Below the pieces are notes generated by a model. It was not told the origin of the DNA. It saw only the letters and a program-made list of their open reading frames with translations, and made no database searches. A program made the position numbers and the translations under genes. A stretch of 64,000 nt of DNA, from NCBI RefSeq assembly GCF_000699445.3, contig NC_067198.1, forward strand, positions 37,919,523 through 37,983,522, in the 5' to 3' direction. This document shows, in pieces, positions 1 to 12,258 of the stretch. Numbering within the stretch: position 1 is the stretch's first letter; every line of letters starts with the position of its first letter. This DNA comes from Schistosoma haematobium (taxonomy: Eukaryota > Platyhelminthes > Trematoda > Strigeidida > Schistosomatidae).

Positions 1-245
1 TGACTTATTTTATCAGAGATGGATGACATTCTCGTCATCCGACTAACGATTCAGTAACTTTGCAACGTAGATTTATAATCACCTCAATTTATTAGAGATT
101 TCATTACTATATTTTGGTTGTATCGTTTTCTCGTGTGTAATGAGTGTTTTGGTTTCATGAATCGTTTTCATCAAAATAGGTTACCATTGCATTTTGTGAA
201 TTCGTAGATTATTATTTTCGTCTTCATTTATGAAGATCATTAGCA

Positions 246-386
246 ATGGTTATGAATAAGTCGTCGACAAACCAACCAGTAGAAGCGATCGAAATTGAGA
301 AAGCGAAATCTGATCAGAGTGGGATCATACTGGACCTGATCGGTGCACTGCTTCAGATGTATGATGCAGGGTCAATTTACGTGTAA
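246..386 (+). CDS. Short ORF, possible first exon of an unidentified gene
   Basis: An ATG at 246 opens 46 codons to a TAA at 384-386. The stretch is clearly richer in GC and in balanced codons than its surroundings, which suggests real coding. The peptide begins MVMNKSSTNQPVEAIEIEK and ends in a hydrophobic-amphipathic part (GIILDLIGALLQMYDAG). I see no signal peptide and do not recognise the family. Possible donors lie within the last codons (GTCAAT at 372, GTGTAA at 381, GTAATT at 383), so the stop may be bypassed by splicing, for example to the acceptor at 12259 far downstream. That link is inference only. It could also be a stand-alone small protein or chance. Confidence 0.35.
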   Translation: MVMNKSSTNQPVEAIEIEKAKSDQSGIILDLIGALLQMYDAGSIYV

Positions 387-1072
387 TTTGCTTTATTCGA
401 ATAATGAATGCATCGTCTTTCCATGAATTTGGTCTTCTTATTCAGAGGTTTTGATATTGAATATAGCTGAAATTTTTTAAAGATGTTTCCTTAGATTATT
501 TTGACGAATCGGTTCAAATTTCCCTTAAATGTATTTGTTTCTTTCTGTCATATTGTGTCAAGATGTTTTGGTCTACTATGTGTTTTGATCTTTTGGTCAT
601 TGATATTCTCTGCATATTTGCCTCTATTACTTCTTATGAATGTCCCTACATCTTAAACTGTTTAAAATAATCTCTCTTATTTAGCTACACTAAACACTTG
701 TCTGTTAGCAGGTAATCAAATATTATACAGTATCATGCAATTGATATAGCTTTCAGAGTTAAGTGTTTCGCCTATAAATCGTTTCAAATATTTCGGTTAG
801 CCATCTGCTGAATCTGTGAACTTAAATAACCAAAATAGACCTTAATTTTGTAACTATATATATGTATTGGGAATTGACTTTTTAAATGATAAGTATTTGT
901 ATCAAATAGAAAAGTAACTCATTATCTTTTGTACATGTAATCCATCGTACGGAATATTCAAATCATGTTAAATTTATTATATTGGCAAATCAAACATGTA
1001 CAATAATATACACCATGATACACTACTTTCCATATCTTAACTATTGAAATCATTGAGATTTATATAATTTCA
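387..1072. other. AT-rich DNA, no gene seen
   Basis: I see no ORF, splice-bounded exon or recognisable repeat in this stretch. It may be intron if the ORF at 246 is a first exon. Confidence 0.5.
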
Positions 1073-1520
1073 ACAGTTGAGATCATGAGTCAGTTGAAGC
1101 TAGACCACCATGGAAAACCTGGAAGTACAGTACGGCGGTTTCGTCCAATTGTGGGACTCCTCAGTAGTACTCACCTACGACCCCGCCTCGTGGGATTCGA
1201 ACTCAGGAACTATCAGTAGGTCGCCGGACGCTTAACCAACTAGACCACTTAGCTGGCCATCATCCCACGGTGTTTATGTCGAACATCAACTAATTCACGA
1301 AATTGAACGACACATTCACTATTGTCATCAGTGAGTTACTACCACACAACTAACTTGGCTGAATTCCATTGGTCACTGCTTCTCACTAGACGCACACTGG
1401 GTGTGCACTGCTGAGGAGTCCCACAATGGGACGAAACGACCGTCCAGTTCTTACAGGTTTTCCATGGTGGTCTAGCTTCAATTGACTCATGATCTCACCT
1501 GTTGAAATTACTAAAATCTT
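1073..1520. repeat. Two opposed copies of a hammerhead-bearing tRNA-like repeat (family H2)
   Basis: A minus-strand copy (about 1073-1395) abuts a plus-strand 3' part (about 1396-1520). In the full unit a tRNA-like part (GGCTCAGTGGTCTAG, then GGTTCGAATCC, like pol III A and B boxes) is followed by a hammerhead motif and a tail CTTCAATTGACTCATGATCT. The plus copy keeps the hammerhead core: CTGAGGA at 1410-1416, stem II closed by GTCCC/GGGAC, then GAAAC. The unit recurs more than twenty times in this window. Confidence 0.8.
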
Positions 1521-2350
1521 CACAAAAGCTCTTCTAATATTTATATTATTACTTACATTTAGACATCATATTTATTTATCAGTTACTATTCAACCTTATT
1601 TTTATATTATTATTATGTTACTTTTTAATATTAATGTAGTTGCACATTGCTAATGTGAAACCACCACCACCCTCCACCCCCCGAAAAAAAGGGAAAAGAA
1701 ATCAATTTCTATTATTCTACTCCTCAATTATTATTTCCTCCTTATTCAATGTCATGAAAGTTTATTAATTTCGCATTAACTTATCACATTTTAGTACATT
1801 CAATCATTTTTTGTTGTTACATGTTTACATTGATTATAATGATTATTAAAACTATTAATTGCTACTAGTACTACTACTAATAATAATATTAGTAATAATA
1901 ATTTCATTTCATTACTATGCAAAGAGAAAAAAATTTTAAAAAATAATAATTCCCATTCCCTAACTTCAATCAATTAATTGATAAAATTAGAAAAAAATAT
2001 TTTTTCCTTCAAATATCCGTTTCATCTTAATTATTTAAAGGAGAAAAATTTTTTTATTATTTTTTTGTTTTTTTTCGTTTTTTTCTTTTTTCTTGTTTTT
2101 TTCTTCAAATAACAAATATAAAAATGTATTTCATATTGTACATCATAAATACTACAATTAAAGTGCATAATGATAATTCATTTTTACATCGAAAATGATT
2201 ATTTATTTATATTAAGTGCATAATTACCAATATATATGTGACTATTATCTATTATTGTAATGAATGTATCCTCTTTCAAGTGTATTTATTTGTTACAATC
2301 ATGGTATGCTTTCTCTCTATTCAGTAAAGTACAATACAATACAATAAAGA
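1521..2350. other. AT-rich flank upstream of the low-complexity gene
   Basis: Very AT-rich with poly-T and poly-A runs and short ATT/AAT tracts. No exon is visible. The last 100 bases should hold the promoter of the gene at 2351, but no clear TATA box stands out. A pyrimidine-rich stretch ending in AG just before 2326 could be an acceptor if a 5' noncoding exon exists. Confidence 0.4.
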
Positions 2351-2732
2351 ATGAATTGGCTTCATGTATATTTCTTTATTGTTTTATTCTATTCATCAAT
2401 CTATTGTAAAAAAGATTATAATACTTATGAAACTGATGAAGAAGAAGATAATAAACGATTTAATTATTTAGATAAATCATTAAAAGAAGATATGATGAGT
2501 GAAGATGGTTCATATTATGGTTCAAATGATAATGAAGGACAACAATCAGAGAATAATGGACAAGGATCTGATAATACAGAAAATAATTATAATACAAAGT
2601 ATGAAGATGGAAATGAAGAAACAGAAAATAATTCAGGTAATTCTGATTCGAATGAATCGGAAAAATATTCTGATAATGAGAATTATGGTTCAACATATCA
2701 AAATGATTATGATTCCAATTCTAATGATGAGG

Positions 2733-2766
<34 letters not shown>

Positions 2767-3571
2767 TAATGGTGATGGTAATAATGGTAATAATAATAAT
2801 AATGATGATTATACTAGTAGTAATAATAATGGTGATGATAATGATGAAAACAGTTATAATAGAAAGAAATATTTGAAAAACTTGTTGAAAAAGAGACAAT
2901 ACAAACAAAACGAGAAGAAATACTCTTCTGATGAATCAGATGACACTAGTTATAATGATGATTACAATAAACCAAATCGTGACAATCGTTACAATAATAA
3001 TAATGGTGAGGGGAATTCGGATGACTACAATGAATATAAAAGTAAAACGAAAAAAGGACCACGAAAAAATAAATATAGGAGAGAATCAGATGAAACAGAC
3101 GAAAATGATGCTAATAATGATGATTCATACAAAAAATATTCAACGAGTAATACACGGGATAAATATCCATCAAGGAAAAAAAAACCTAATGGTAAACGTA
3201 ACGAATACTATAACAATGCTGATGGTTATAATGACGAGGATGAGGATGATGGTAAAAATAAAGAAAACAATGATAATTATAGGAAAAAATCTAAAAAACC
3301 AACTAGACGAAGGAAAAAATACACAACGAATAATGATGATAATGGTAATGAGGATAATGATAATGGGGAAAATGAATATCGAAGAAAATATAAGCCAGTC
3401 TATAGGCGGAAAAAAAGGAATTCAAAGAGAACTAACTATAGACGTAAAAACTACGAGTCAGATACCGAAGAGTATGTTCCACAGAAGAGAAGTCGTAAAA
3501 CGAATTCTTATAAACGTAAATATGATAATGACAATGGAAAAGATGATGGTAATGATGATAATTATTATTAA
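2351..3571 (+). CDS. Secreted Asn/Asp/Tyr/Lys-rich low-complexity protein
   Basis: A single uninterrupted ORF of 406 codons. Residues 1-19 (MNWLHVYFFIVLFYSSIYC) form a signal peptide with a likely cut before KKDY. The mature part has no folded domain. Residues 20-175 are acidic and rich in Asn, Asp, Glu, Ser and Tyr, with a run of ten Asn near 129-138 encoded by AAT repeats. Residues 176-406 mix acidic DDNGNEDN blocks with basic RRKKY blocks, and Tyr is spread throughout. The Tyr/Lys/Asp/Asn bias with a signal peptide recalls trematode eggshell precursors made in vitelline cells, but I see no diagnostic motif, so that is a guess. Absence of introns contrasts with genes A to C. AATAAA occurs at 3591 and 3760. 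Overlapping ORFs in other frames come from the AAT/GAT repeats. Confidence 0.75.
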
Positions 3572-3590
3572 GCAAATGACAGCAGACAGT

Positions 3591-3765
3591 AATAAATCAG
3601 ATATCATAATAACATATTTAGTATTAAAAATGATCTTTTGATCAAAATGATAAGTAATTACTTCCAGTTTGTTTTTCTTGTTGTTGTTGTTGATAAGAGC
3701 AGCGTAGTAAAGACCTTTTACTCCAGGACATATTTAATTCAATATACTCTAAGCAAATTAATAAA
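3591..3765 (+). terminator. Candidate polyadenylation signals
   Basis: AATAAA at 3591-3596 and again at 3760-3765 lies 20 and 190 bases after the stop of the low-complexity secreted protein gene. Either could set the 3' end. Confidence 0.4.
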
Positions 3766-4230
3766 CTTATTATGTAACAATATTCATCAGCTGCTGTACA
3801 CTTTTTAATTTTACCCAGTAATCATGTTATAAATTTGAGGTAGGAGAAAAGCAATAGACAACAATAATAATAATTACTCGTCTGTTTTGTTTCAATAGGA
3901 CTTAATAGTTAATACTACCTCGTCTTCATTTGGTACTACTTAACAATACACATTGAGGTTAAGTAAATATCAGTATATATGTTGATAAGAAGTACTCTAC
4001 TCATAATTTTCTAGGTTATTATACATGTATATATGAACTGTATTCAAGCTTCAATTGTTCTTGTGTACATAAATAAATGAGTTTCAGATTGTATTTGACT
4101 AGAAATATGAACTTCACTAATTATTTATTGATTGTTTCTATTAGTCATTCACTTACAGATATTTAAGATCTCTAATTAAAGGAAGAGTTAGGAAATTAGT
4201 TTGCGGTATTACGATTACAATAGTTATTCA

Positions 4231-5016
4231 GGCGAGACTCTAATTTATGGACGACTTTTGAACGAGTCTTAAGTGACCTTGAGAAATATTAGTCAATCAG
4301 CACACAGTCAGTATAGGGTAAAAATATATTATATAAAATCAAGGAAATAAAGTGGATACACTTCTTATACGTGGTTCAAAAACTTGTCAAGGTTATAAAG
4401 ATGTTCAGAGATTCTGAAATCGTAATGCATGCAGAAGAGGAAGTCATCCATATGGCTACAGAATAGTCGGCCTCAGAAGCCATGATAAAGTCTTAAAAAC
4501 TCTTTCAGCCTCGACCACATAGTTTCAATATTGTTTATGTGCACTCCGGTTGTGGAGTACACAAAATGCTACTTTTGGATAACGACACGATGCACATAAC
4601 CAAGCCTATGTAGGAGTCTGTACTCTTTCCAATCATCCGTATATATTATAGTACCTGGCTGCAGCTAGTGTTCCTGGTGCTTTTATTATCCAGTTCACAA
4701 TAATTTGCCTTAGTTAGGAATTATATATGGGGTTTTCATCACGAACTGACATCAGCTATAATGCCAGAAATTTATTTAGCCAAATGGATGAAAGGCTTTC
4801 GCGTTAAAATCAGAGATCTATTATCCTATACCTGATTAATTTGTCCACAAATTATAGTCTCGCCGTTTTATTTGTTATAGCCGCTCAATTATCACGTTTT
4901 GTACAAGATTCCTTGTGAACCGATCGTACGTTAGCCTTAAGCACTTAAGTTGGCGCCGTAACCTTGTAATCTCTAAAACGCTTCTGATTGACTCGTCCAT
5001 AAACTAGAGTATCGCC
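4231..5016 (-). mobile_element. Merlin/IS1016 DNA transposon remnant with 8-bp target duplication
   Basis: The ends are inverted repeats (GGCGAGACTCTAATTTATGG at the left, its complement GTCCATAAACTAGAGTATCG at the right) flanked by an 8-bp duplication GTTATTCA at 4223-4230 and 5017-5024. Eight- to nine-bp duplications are typical of Merlin. The minus strand from about 4690 down to 4440 translates to pieces such as YTDDWKEYR, GYVHRVVIQK and HINNIETMWSRLKEF, which match the C-terminal half of Merlin transposases, including the last D and the E of the catalytic triad. Stops and deletions make it inactive. A fragment of the related short element (about 4720-4869) is nested inside. Confidence 0.8.
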
Positions 5017-5500
5017 GTTATTCAAACGTTAGAAATACTATAAAGGAGAATTTCACTGATTAAATTTGAATAGACTATTTGATAAGCACATACTTTTTGA
5101 TAAAACAAAACAAAGAATAATGTGATAGATTTGGAAATGATTTGAAATGCCTGACATGTTGTTGAGAAATTAAAGAAAAAACAAAGGATTAGTGTAAACA
5201 CAAAGATCTTCATGGGTTTTCTACATGGATGGTTATACAGTGTTTGTCTGCTTTTTTTCCAAAAATCTAATCTTAACGAGAACATGATCATGTTTAATAT
5301 CCCATTTGAAATATTTACTGAATTAACTTAAATCATAATCATCATAAATATTATCTGCTAGTGGTTATTTATTCTCTAAAGAAGTGGCTTAAACTAAGTC
5401 ACGAAACGTCGGAAAACTAATATTTCTTGTTATTAGGATAATACAAATATATTATTTATTTATCTGTTAGTGGGTTTTCCTTTAAATATTAAAGCAATCA
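5017..5500. other. No gene seen
   Basis: AT-rich spacer. The 89-codon minus-strand frame at 5022-5291 has no supporting context and no recognisable domain. Confidence 0.4.
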
Positions 5501-5605
5501 GGACATAAGCAAAGATAGATAGTAGTTAGCAGTGGAATCCAGGACGCATGTTTCGTCCTATTTAAAACTCGTCAGCTGCATGTACCTGTAGGATATAATT
5601 CCATC
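5500..5605 (-). repeat. Sm-alpha-type hammerhead repeat, fragment
   Basis: On the minus strand the order is CTGACGA, a GT-rich stem II closed by GGAC, GAAAC, then a short self-complementary stem III and GTC followed by CTGGATTCC. This is the type I hammerhead layout of the schistosome Sm-alpha repeat. The catalytic core reads intact in this copy. Confidence 0.75.
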
Positions 5606-6068
5606 CATCAACAACGATAAGAAGCTTAAAAACTACTAGTATGTTACTAGTATTTACAATTAAATTACTTAGTTTACCTATACATTATTCAAAAATCACT
5701 AAATCATGACTAAGAAATTGCATCAGAGTAGATTACATAAAAAGATTATTGTTTAGAGTGAATAAGGTCAAATTGTTAGTTGTCATTTCTAGTTAAATAT
5801 AAATTTAATATCAGCCATCATATTTAGTCGGTCCATCAAAACGTTCTAAAAAATATATTGGAAAACTGTACTGTAATTTGCTGAAAATTCCTGGAATTCT
5901 GAATTTGAATTTAAACTGCGTTCCCAGTGATAGTGTAACAATGTTGAGAGTAGTGAATCAATTTCTCACTTCATGAAACTATCTATTTTTATTCTAGAAT
6001 TCTTTAGTTGAAAGACTATTGATAATTATCCACAGAAAAACGTTTTTGTGGATATAGTCTTTTACTAA

Positions 6069-6350
6069 TTGAGTTTATGAGTCAACTGAAACTAGACAAC
6101 CATGAAAAACCTGGAAGCACTGGACGGCCGTTTTGTCCTAGTGTGGGACTACACAGCAGTGCGCATTCACGATGCCACCCCGCGGGGTTCGAACCCAGAA
6201 CCTATCGGTCTTGCGCGTGAACGCTTGACCTCTAGACCAGTGAGCCGGTCAGCATCCAACGGTGTTAATGTCTAACTTCTACTAATCCGCGAAATTGAGC
6301 TACCATCCACCACTGTCTTCAGTGAGTTACTATCTCACAATAAATAAAGT
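6069..6350 (-). repeat. H2 hammerhead-bearing repeat, near full copy
   Basis: Minus-strand copy with the tail (6070-6125), a degenerate hammerhead, the B-box-like and A-box-like segments, and the 5' part ending near a CTCACTGAAGACAGTGG segment. Confidence 0.75.
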
Positions 6351-6612
6351 ATATCATGGATTACGATTACTAGTTTGCCTAAGGTTACTCGAATGTAACA
6401 GTCATAATTGCACTGTAAGAGATCGTGCGTATTCTGACGACATATATAAAAAACTGTCGAAACCATAATGCTAACCAGTCCTACTGGATCCACTTCTTCT
6501 ATTGGTTGCTGAGCCTTTTATTTATATTTAGATTCCTGTGCTTTATGAATAAACAATGCAAAAGTAAAAACAAAACGAAAAACAGCTGTAAGTATTGACT
6601 GTTTATACTTAT

Positions 6613-6870
6613 AAGCAAAGATGGTTAGTGGCTAGCAGTGGAATCCAGGATACACGTTCCGTCCTATTCAATACTCGTCAGTCGGATGTACCTGCATTTC
6701 AGAGCTGATGTTCACTATAGGACTCGAACCCAGTACCGTTCGCCTCAAACGCCATCGTGTTATCCACTTAGCTACTGAGTCCTGATAGCCACTTCCTTGT
6801 GCAATGGGGTGAAGTTTAATTCACTTGATATTGTTTTACTTAAATCTTCCCATTGATGTTTTACATAACT
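6613..6870 (-). repeat. Sm-alpha-type hammerhead repeat, near full length
   Basis: Minus-strand unit: a pol III-like head with GACTCAGTAGCTAAGTGG and GGTTCGAGTCC boxes (6720-6790), then the hammerhead (6640-6705). CTGACGA is kept but GAAAC is changed to GGAAC, so self-cleavage is probably lost. Confidence 0.8.
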
Positions 6871-7221
6871 TTGTATAAATATAACATAAAAATCGACAAT
6901 TATGTCACTATACATTTTGCACTTGTAATCCGTAATATCTTACAGAGTTCATTGATTAAATTTAATACAATAATAATATGAATACTTATTAAAAATAAAA
7001 ATATCCTTTGTACACCCCCTAGATTTACAGTGTGTATTGTATATCATTGATTAAGAAAATTCCATCTATCAAAAAAAAGAGAAAAAGAAAAAAAAGAAAA
7101 GCAAACGACATACTAGATGGTGTATTAAGTAATATAGAACTTGCTCATTATGAATAACAGAAGATATAACTATCCACTTGTGGAGAGAACATTGCCTCGA
7201 TATTGTCCTTATTCACAAGCA

Positions 7222-7324
7222 TTCCAAGCAAAGATGGATAGTGGCTAGCAGTGGAATCATGGACGGACGTTTCGCCCAGTTGGGGCTCGTCAGATGGATG
7301 TATCTGCATTTGAGTTGATGTTAT
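7222..7324 (-). repeat. Sm-alpha-type hammerhead with compensated stem II
   Basis: Minus-strand fragment with CTGACGA, GAAAC and CGTC all intact. Stem II reads GCCC/GGGC where other copies have GTCC/GGAC-like pairs, so pairing is kept by paired changes. The unit is cut off on its 5' side, where a solo LTR starts at 7330. Confidence 0.8.
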
Positions 7325-7329
7325 ATATA

Positions 7330-7813
7330 TGTTATAATCGGTCGTCCCAAGTGTTGTGCCGGAAAAACGCTGATCACTTATACTCGGAACGAGGGACCTC
7401 GGCAATTCCCACGATGTGAAAGTAAGAACACAAAGACTAGTATAAGTGAAGATTTATTAGCCCCAAAACATTATGACGACGACGAATCGAATCTAGTCTA
7501 AAATACACTGGTTTATATATTGATTGTACACCCATTTTGATTAATAATTAGGATTACATCACATACTCAGTTATAACAAATCACTTACTAAGCATAGTTC
7601 ATGTCAAGTGAATGCAAGAATATCGTATATTATACAGAAGAAAATATCATACTAGAGAAACAATCAAATACTACACTGAATGATCCTCATGTTGAATCAA
7701 AACGGATGTAATATTGAATAAAACTCATAATGAGTAATTCAATCGAAAATTGACTTTTCTTTCCATCATATCAAGCCATAATTAATCTACTGGGTATAAC
7801 TCGGGTCCTAACA
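7330..7813 (-). mobile_element. Solo LTR of a Ty3/gypsy-like retrotransposon
   Basis: Read on the minus strand it starts TGTTAGGACCCGAGTTATAC and ends TATAACA, 484 bp, flanked by ATATA at 7325-7329 and 7814-7818. The flank is itself TA-rich, so the duplication is weaker evidence than the TG...CA ends. The same start recurs in the LTRs at 17058 and 30895. An AATAAA lies inside on the minus strand. No internal coding region remains. Confidence 0.7.
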
Positions 7814-7818
7814 ATATA

Positions 7819-10036
7819 TATGAGTATACTCTTTATTTCAATTAGTTAGAGGATTAAAATACAAGTTTGGATTTCATGTAGTATAATTCACGAATAAAGG
7901 GAAAAAAAAACTGTGAAACCTGAGGATAATATTTTGACTTCGTATTTGTATACAAAATTCAATGTAAATTACTGTATGCACTTGATTATAATGACCTGCA
8001 TAAATCTAGAAGTATAAATATATAGTCGAATTTCGAGACAAACAGGTTTATACTTGACTTGTTATATGAATAATACAATTATATATTCCATATTTATTCG
8101 CTCACACAATAGTCTAGATGGTTAAAGCGTTTCCTAGTCTGTTTGAAAATAACAAATATTCACAAGGGCTGGTTATAAAAATCCAAATCATATGTTTATA
8201 ACATTGTAGTTTAAAGACTTGCTGGACGCTGTTAGACAAGCACGTCTTACGTTTGACTTAGTATTAGGTCTTAGGTAACGGTTATAAAGGTTCTCAAAAC
8301 TAGAAGCAGATAAATTCTTTATGATATTATGTTAATTGACTTATCAGTTTGTGAAAATCTGGAAAATTTACTGATTGAAATTCCAAGAAAGAAGTAACTA
8401 CATACGGCATGAAAATATTTGTGCCCTAGTCAGTGATCATTAGATTACAGATTCATTTAGTATAGTTTGGGCTTTGTAATATTTTCAGTTGATATTAACC
8501 AGTTACTTAAATCACTTTTAAGTAGTTAACTTTAACTCTAGTTTAAGATAGAAAACAGTTTTACGTGGATGAATCGGAGTGAACTGTCAAAGGTTTACTA
8601 TCTCTCATTGTGCACATACTACTGATATTAAAAATTTTTCTTAGGCAGATTTGATGTAACGAGATCTTAGTTAGAGATGTAGTAGATAATCCAAATTGTA
8701 TCAACATGACTTTAAAAATCGAATTTTAATGATTGATGACACACGTTAGAGATCAGTGAATTTGATTGGAATACATATAAATGAGTCGATATGCCAGTTA
8801 TAAACAAATAAATTTACCCTTAATTTAAGATTCGGAATATAAAATAAAGTTTCGACAAACCATCCTATGCTTGACAAAAGATGAGAAGGGTCCTATAAAT
8901 AAGCAAAAGTGGTTCAATATAAAAATCATCACTTTAAACATACTAGCAATACTTAATTTTGTAAGTTTAAGCCCTCTATCAAAAGTAAAGAATCTTTTGC
9001 TTTGAATCACAAGTATGAACTATGTTTTGATTTGTAAAACACATATTGAGATATCAGAAGTGATTTAACCACCTTCTCGGAACTTGTACTGAAACTCTGA
9101 AGGCAAATACTACATATCAAGCAATTATTTTTTCATACTTTAATACATTGAGACACAAAGACGTAAATACAAAATAAGCCTATTCCGAAATCAATCTTGA
9201 ATTTACTTGTAATCTAAGAATTACAATTTAGTATATGATTAGTTTCGGTTAATTTCACCTTATTCATTTTCTTGTCTGTACTCGTCATGTATAATATCTC
9301 GTGGTTTCCCTTCCTCAAGTATTAAATATCGCTTTCCTTTTTCAATGACTTCATTCACCTTGATGATTGTACAAAGCTAAGACGAGATCCTACACTGAAA
9401 CGAATATATTTCTTCCATACCTAGTTTTGATATTTTACTTTTTATACTACTTAGTAATTATAAAGTAGCTTCATTCCATTACTACGCATTGAAAGTCGCA
9501 CTGCTTGTCAATTGGCTGCTGTAGCTGTCTTCAGTTTGCTTACATAACTACATCTCATAGCTTCATACTCCCTTATAACTATAAATAAAACACGGCATTC
9601 TGGATTCAGAGAATGTTACTTATTAACGCTACGTGAGCACTTATGTGTAGTCCGCTCCTATGACGTCTTGACACTTTTAAATTTTCATCTACATATCATG
9701 TTAATGAATGTAAATCCATGTAAGATAGATCAAATGATTTCACGAATCTGTAGTTTTGTTTAGGGATGAGGAGTAATAATTTTTTATGCATTTAAACAAG
9801 TTTTTTCTGACGAATGGCCAGAAATTCATGCAAAACCGAATTCACAAGTAAACAATGAGTTCTTCTTTACTGAAGTTATAGTCGATAACAGTAAAGTGTC
9901 TTTGATATAACGGAGGTTTAATTCAATTTTTCGATAACCTCCTTCAGAAACCCATCTTTTAATTTTGCTGGAAATAAATAAGATAAGATAGAGCAATAGC
10001 GTGATCTTGTAGAGTCTAGTTTCATGTAAAGCCGAC
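7819..10036. other. No gene seen
   Basis: About 2.2 kb of AT-rich DNA without a recognisable repeat, exon pair or domain-bearing ORF. The small frames at 8825-9010 and 9826-10038 (minus) have no support. Confidence 0.4.
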
Positions 10037-10420
10037 ATGGGTTATTCTAGCTATAAGAAATTCTCTCTTGAGTTACACTTTGACCTTGTTAATTATTCGC
10101 TTATCAAACTTGACTGTTTTTATGTGAGTGCATGTGTGTGCATTGCTTATCCTACTCATCACATGTCTGTAGCTTATTTTTGTTTGACTATAAATATATA
10201 TTCAAACGTGGTTAAATTGAGTTGACTCACAGGCCTTCTCCACCGTGCATCATTTCATTTCGGTTCTCTCGCTCCTCTTTGGTCTCTTCGCATTGTTTCT
10301 TTGATCGTCTGTCTGGATCAATAGTTGTGTGAAAGATACCTATTCGAGATGCATTCTTGTATTTGACCTGTTTAATTTCGTTGTTCACTAACACGATTAA
10401 AGTCGATAATTACTTACAAG
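10037..10420 (+). repeat. Interspersed retroelement-derived repeat, copy 1
   Basis: Related to 34709-35218 (plus) and 10855-11375 (minus): shared segments include ACTTTGACCTTGTTA, CACATGTCTGTAGCTT, a TATAAATAT box and CTAACACGATTAAAGTCGA. Copy 1 and the minus copy face each other and could fold back. Class is unsure: either an LTR or the 3' region of a non-LTR element. Confidence 0.6.
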
Positions 10421-10854
10421 GAAAGCTAGGATGTGTATTTCAAGATGTTGATAACAATCAGAAACAATCTAACTGAAGTCAGATATAGGGTCACTAAAAT
10501 CTTAAATCTATATCACCAATTTCTTTATAGTTTATATTACTGAAGATAAACGAACATTCAATGCATATCATTAGGACCAGGAATTTCAACAGTGATTTGT
10601 TGTCCTGATTTTTTAATACTCTAGGTAAACTAAAAATTTACATCTAGAGATATTATATGTTACCACATTGAGTTCACATATCCTTCATTCAGTTGTTTGC
10701 AAACTTCTAATTTAAACTTGTGGTAATTCGATAATGATTACTTATTTTAATTCACATCATGAAATGAAACGTCGGAAATCAAATTTTTCTACTCTTTAAA
10801 ATACTACCAACATATTATTATCATGACATTTGTCATTTATTTTTGGAGATTAAT
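10421..10854. other. No gene seen
   Basis: AT-rich spacer between two facing copies of the same repeat. Confidence 0.4.
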
Positions 10855-11375
10855 TTGTGGGGCCCGTAATGTTGTCGTCGTTTAGATCGAACAATGTTGT
10901 CGAAAGGGCTCTCCACTTTAGTGGCCCGAGATCTGACTAATTCGATCGTGTGAATGATTGTTATCGACTTAAATCGCGTTAGTCAATAACGAAATTAAAT
11001 AAGTCAAATAACGAGAACAGACTTTTGAGTACATATATTTTGTATATGAAGCGAATGGAATAGAGAGAAGAGAAACGACGCGGAGTGGAGATGGCTAGTA
11101 AGCCAACTCCCATTTAACCAAGCGTTAATCAATAGTTATGGCTACACAAAGTAAGTTACAGACATGTGATGAGTAGTGGGATAAGAAGTGTACACACATC
11201 TACGCTCATATAAAAACAGTTAAGTGAATAAATAACAAGGTCAGAATGTGACTCAAGTAGAATGAATAGAATGGGCTTTCCGAAAGCTAGAATAAGGTAT
11301 ATGGGTTTAACATAATAAGTGACACTACAAATTTGTCTAACAAGGTGATTCGGAACGTTCATCGCTAGCAATCAC
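10855..11375 (-). repeat. Interspersed retroelement-derived repeat, copy 2
   Basis: The minus strand begins with a frame similar to the end of a reverse transcriptase ORF and its downstream region (segments ICSVTYYVKPIYL and ILAFGKPILFILL match the copy at 34690-34810). It ends GGGCCCCACA. TG...CA ends are possible (TGTAGTGTCAC to CCACA) but I could not confirm a target duplication. Confidence 0.6.
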
Positions 11376-11490
11376 TTGTATTAGATCCTCGGACAGGATC
11401 TGTTTTATTTTTCCTTTTTGTTTAAAGATTTTCTCTTTACAACTAGAATCCTATTAAGTCTTATTTAAACAGTGTACGATAAGTGAAATA

Positions 11491-11846
11491 TGTTGGGTAG
11501 GCTTCCGGAGAACTTCAACTGAGCCTCCAGAGGCCCAAAAGGAGCCGAAGGGTCCTAGCCAATCAGAGTATGATGGAACGTTCGAGAATTCCAGCGTGGC
11601 GTGCTACTATTGGTCGGTAGCATAATATGTCGTTAACGCATCGACTGAAAAATGATGTTTATTTAACAGACGCCAACATCTATAAATACCCATGATTTTC
11701 TGTACAAAAATGAACTTTGGGATAAAGTATTTTCTCTCATACTTGTGTCTTCTCTCTGGTGTACAAGTCGCTGTGTAGTTCTAGACTGCGGGTTACCAGA
11801 ATAGCTTAGGAAAACGAATATAGCGTTTGATCGACAAGACTAAACA
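11491..11846 (+). mobile_element. Solo LTR with perfect 5-bp target duplication
   Basis: A 356-bp unit starting TGTTGGGTAGGCTTCCGG and ending GACTAAACA, flanked by AAATA at 11486-11490 and 11847-11851. It has a TATA box (TATAAATA within 11681-11691) and is much richer in GC than its surroundings. This is the scar of an LTR retrotransposon of a family different from the one at 7330, 17058 and 30895. Confidence 0.8.
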
Positions 11847-11851
11847 AAATA

Positions 11852-12258
11852 ATTTCAATCAACTTATTCAGTTATTATTATCATGATTATTATTCTTACT
11901 ACTAATAACTTTGAAATTTTAAACCGTTATCTCAATTGACTAATGTGAAAACTTATCAAAACTCATAATTCATTAGATAAGCTTGAAAAATATTATTTAC
12001 GTCAACCAAGTCGCAGTAGTTCCATTTTCTTCATTAAATATAAACTCTCCAACTTAGAATTTACATATATACTTTAGACTATACGGAGACAATGTAAGAA
12101 TCTAGTCTCCAAGTTATGATAAATTAGGCTTTTTAGTTTCTAAACTATATTGTGTTGATGATTTCATTTAATTATATTCTTATTTAAAACAAAAAGATGT
12201 AACAGGGTTAAAATCATCATATACGTTGTTAAAAGATTTTGTTTCTTTTCTATTGCAG
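11852..12258. other. AT-rich DNA before a splice acceptor
   Basis: No repeat or exon seen. The last 20 bases form a strong pyrimidine tract ending in TATTGCAG. Confidence 0.4.

Noticed and set aside
2460..2908. Overlapping ORFs on both strands within the low-complexity gene
   Set aside because: They are by-products of AAT/GAT-rich codons in the real frame and give poly-Ile or poly-Met strings.
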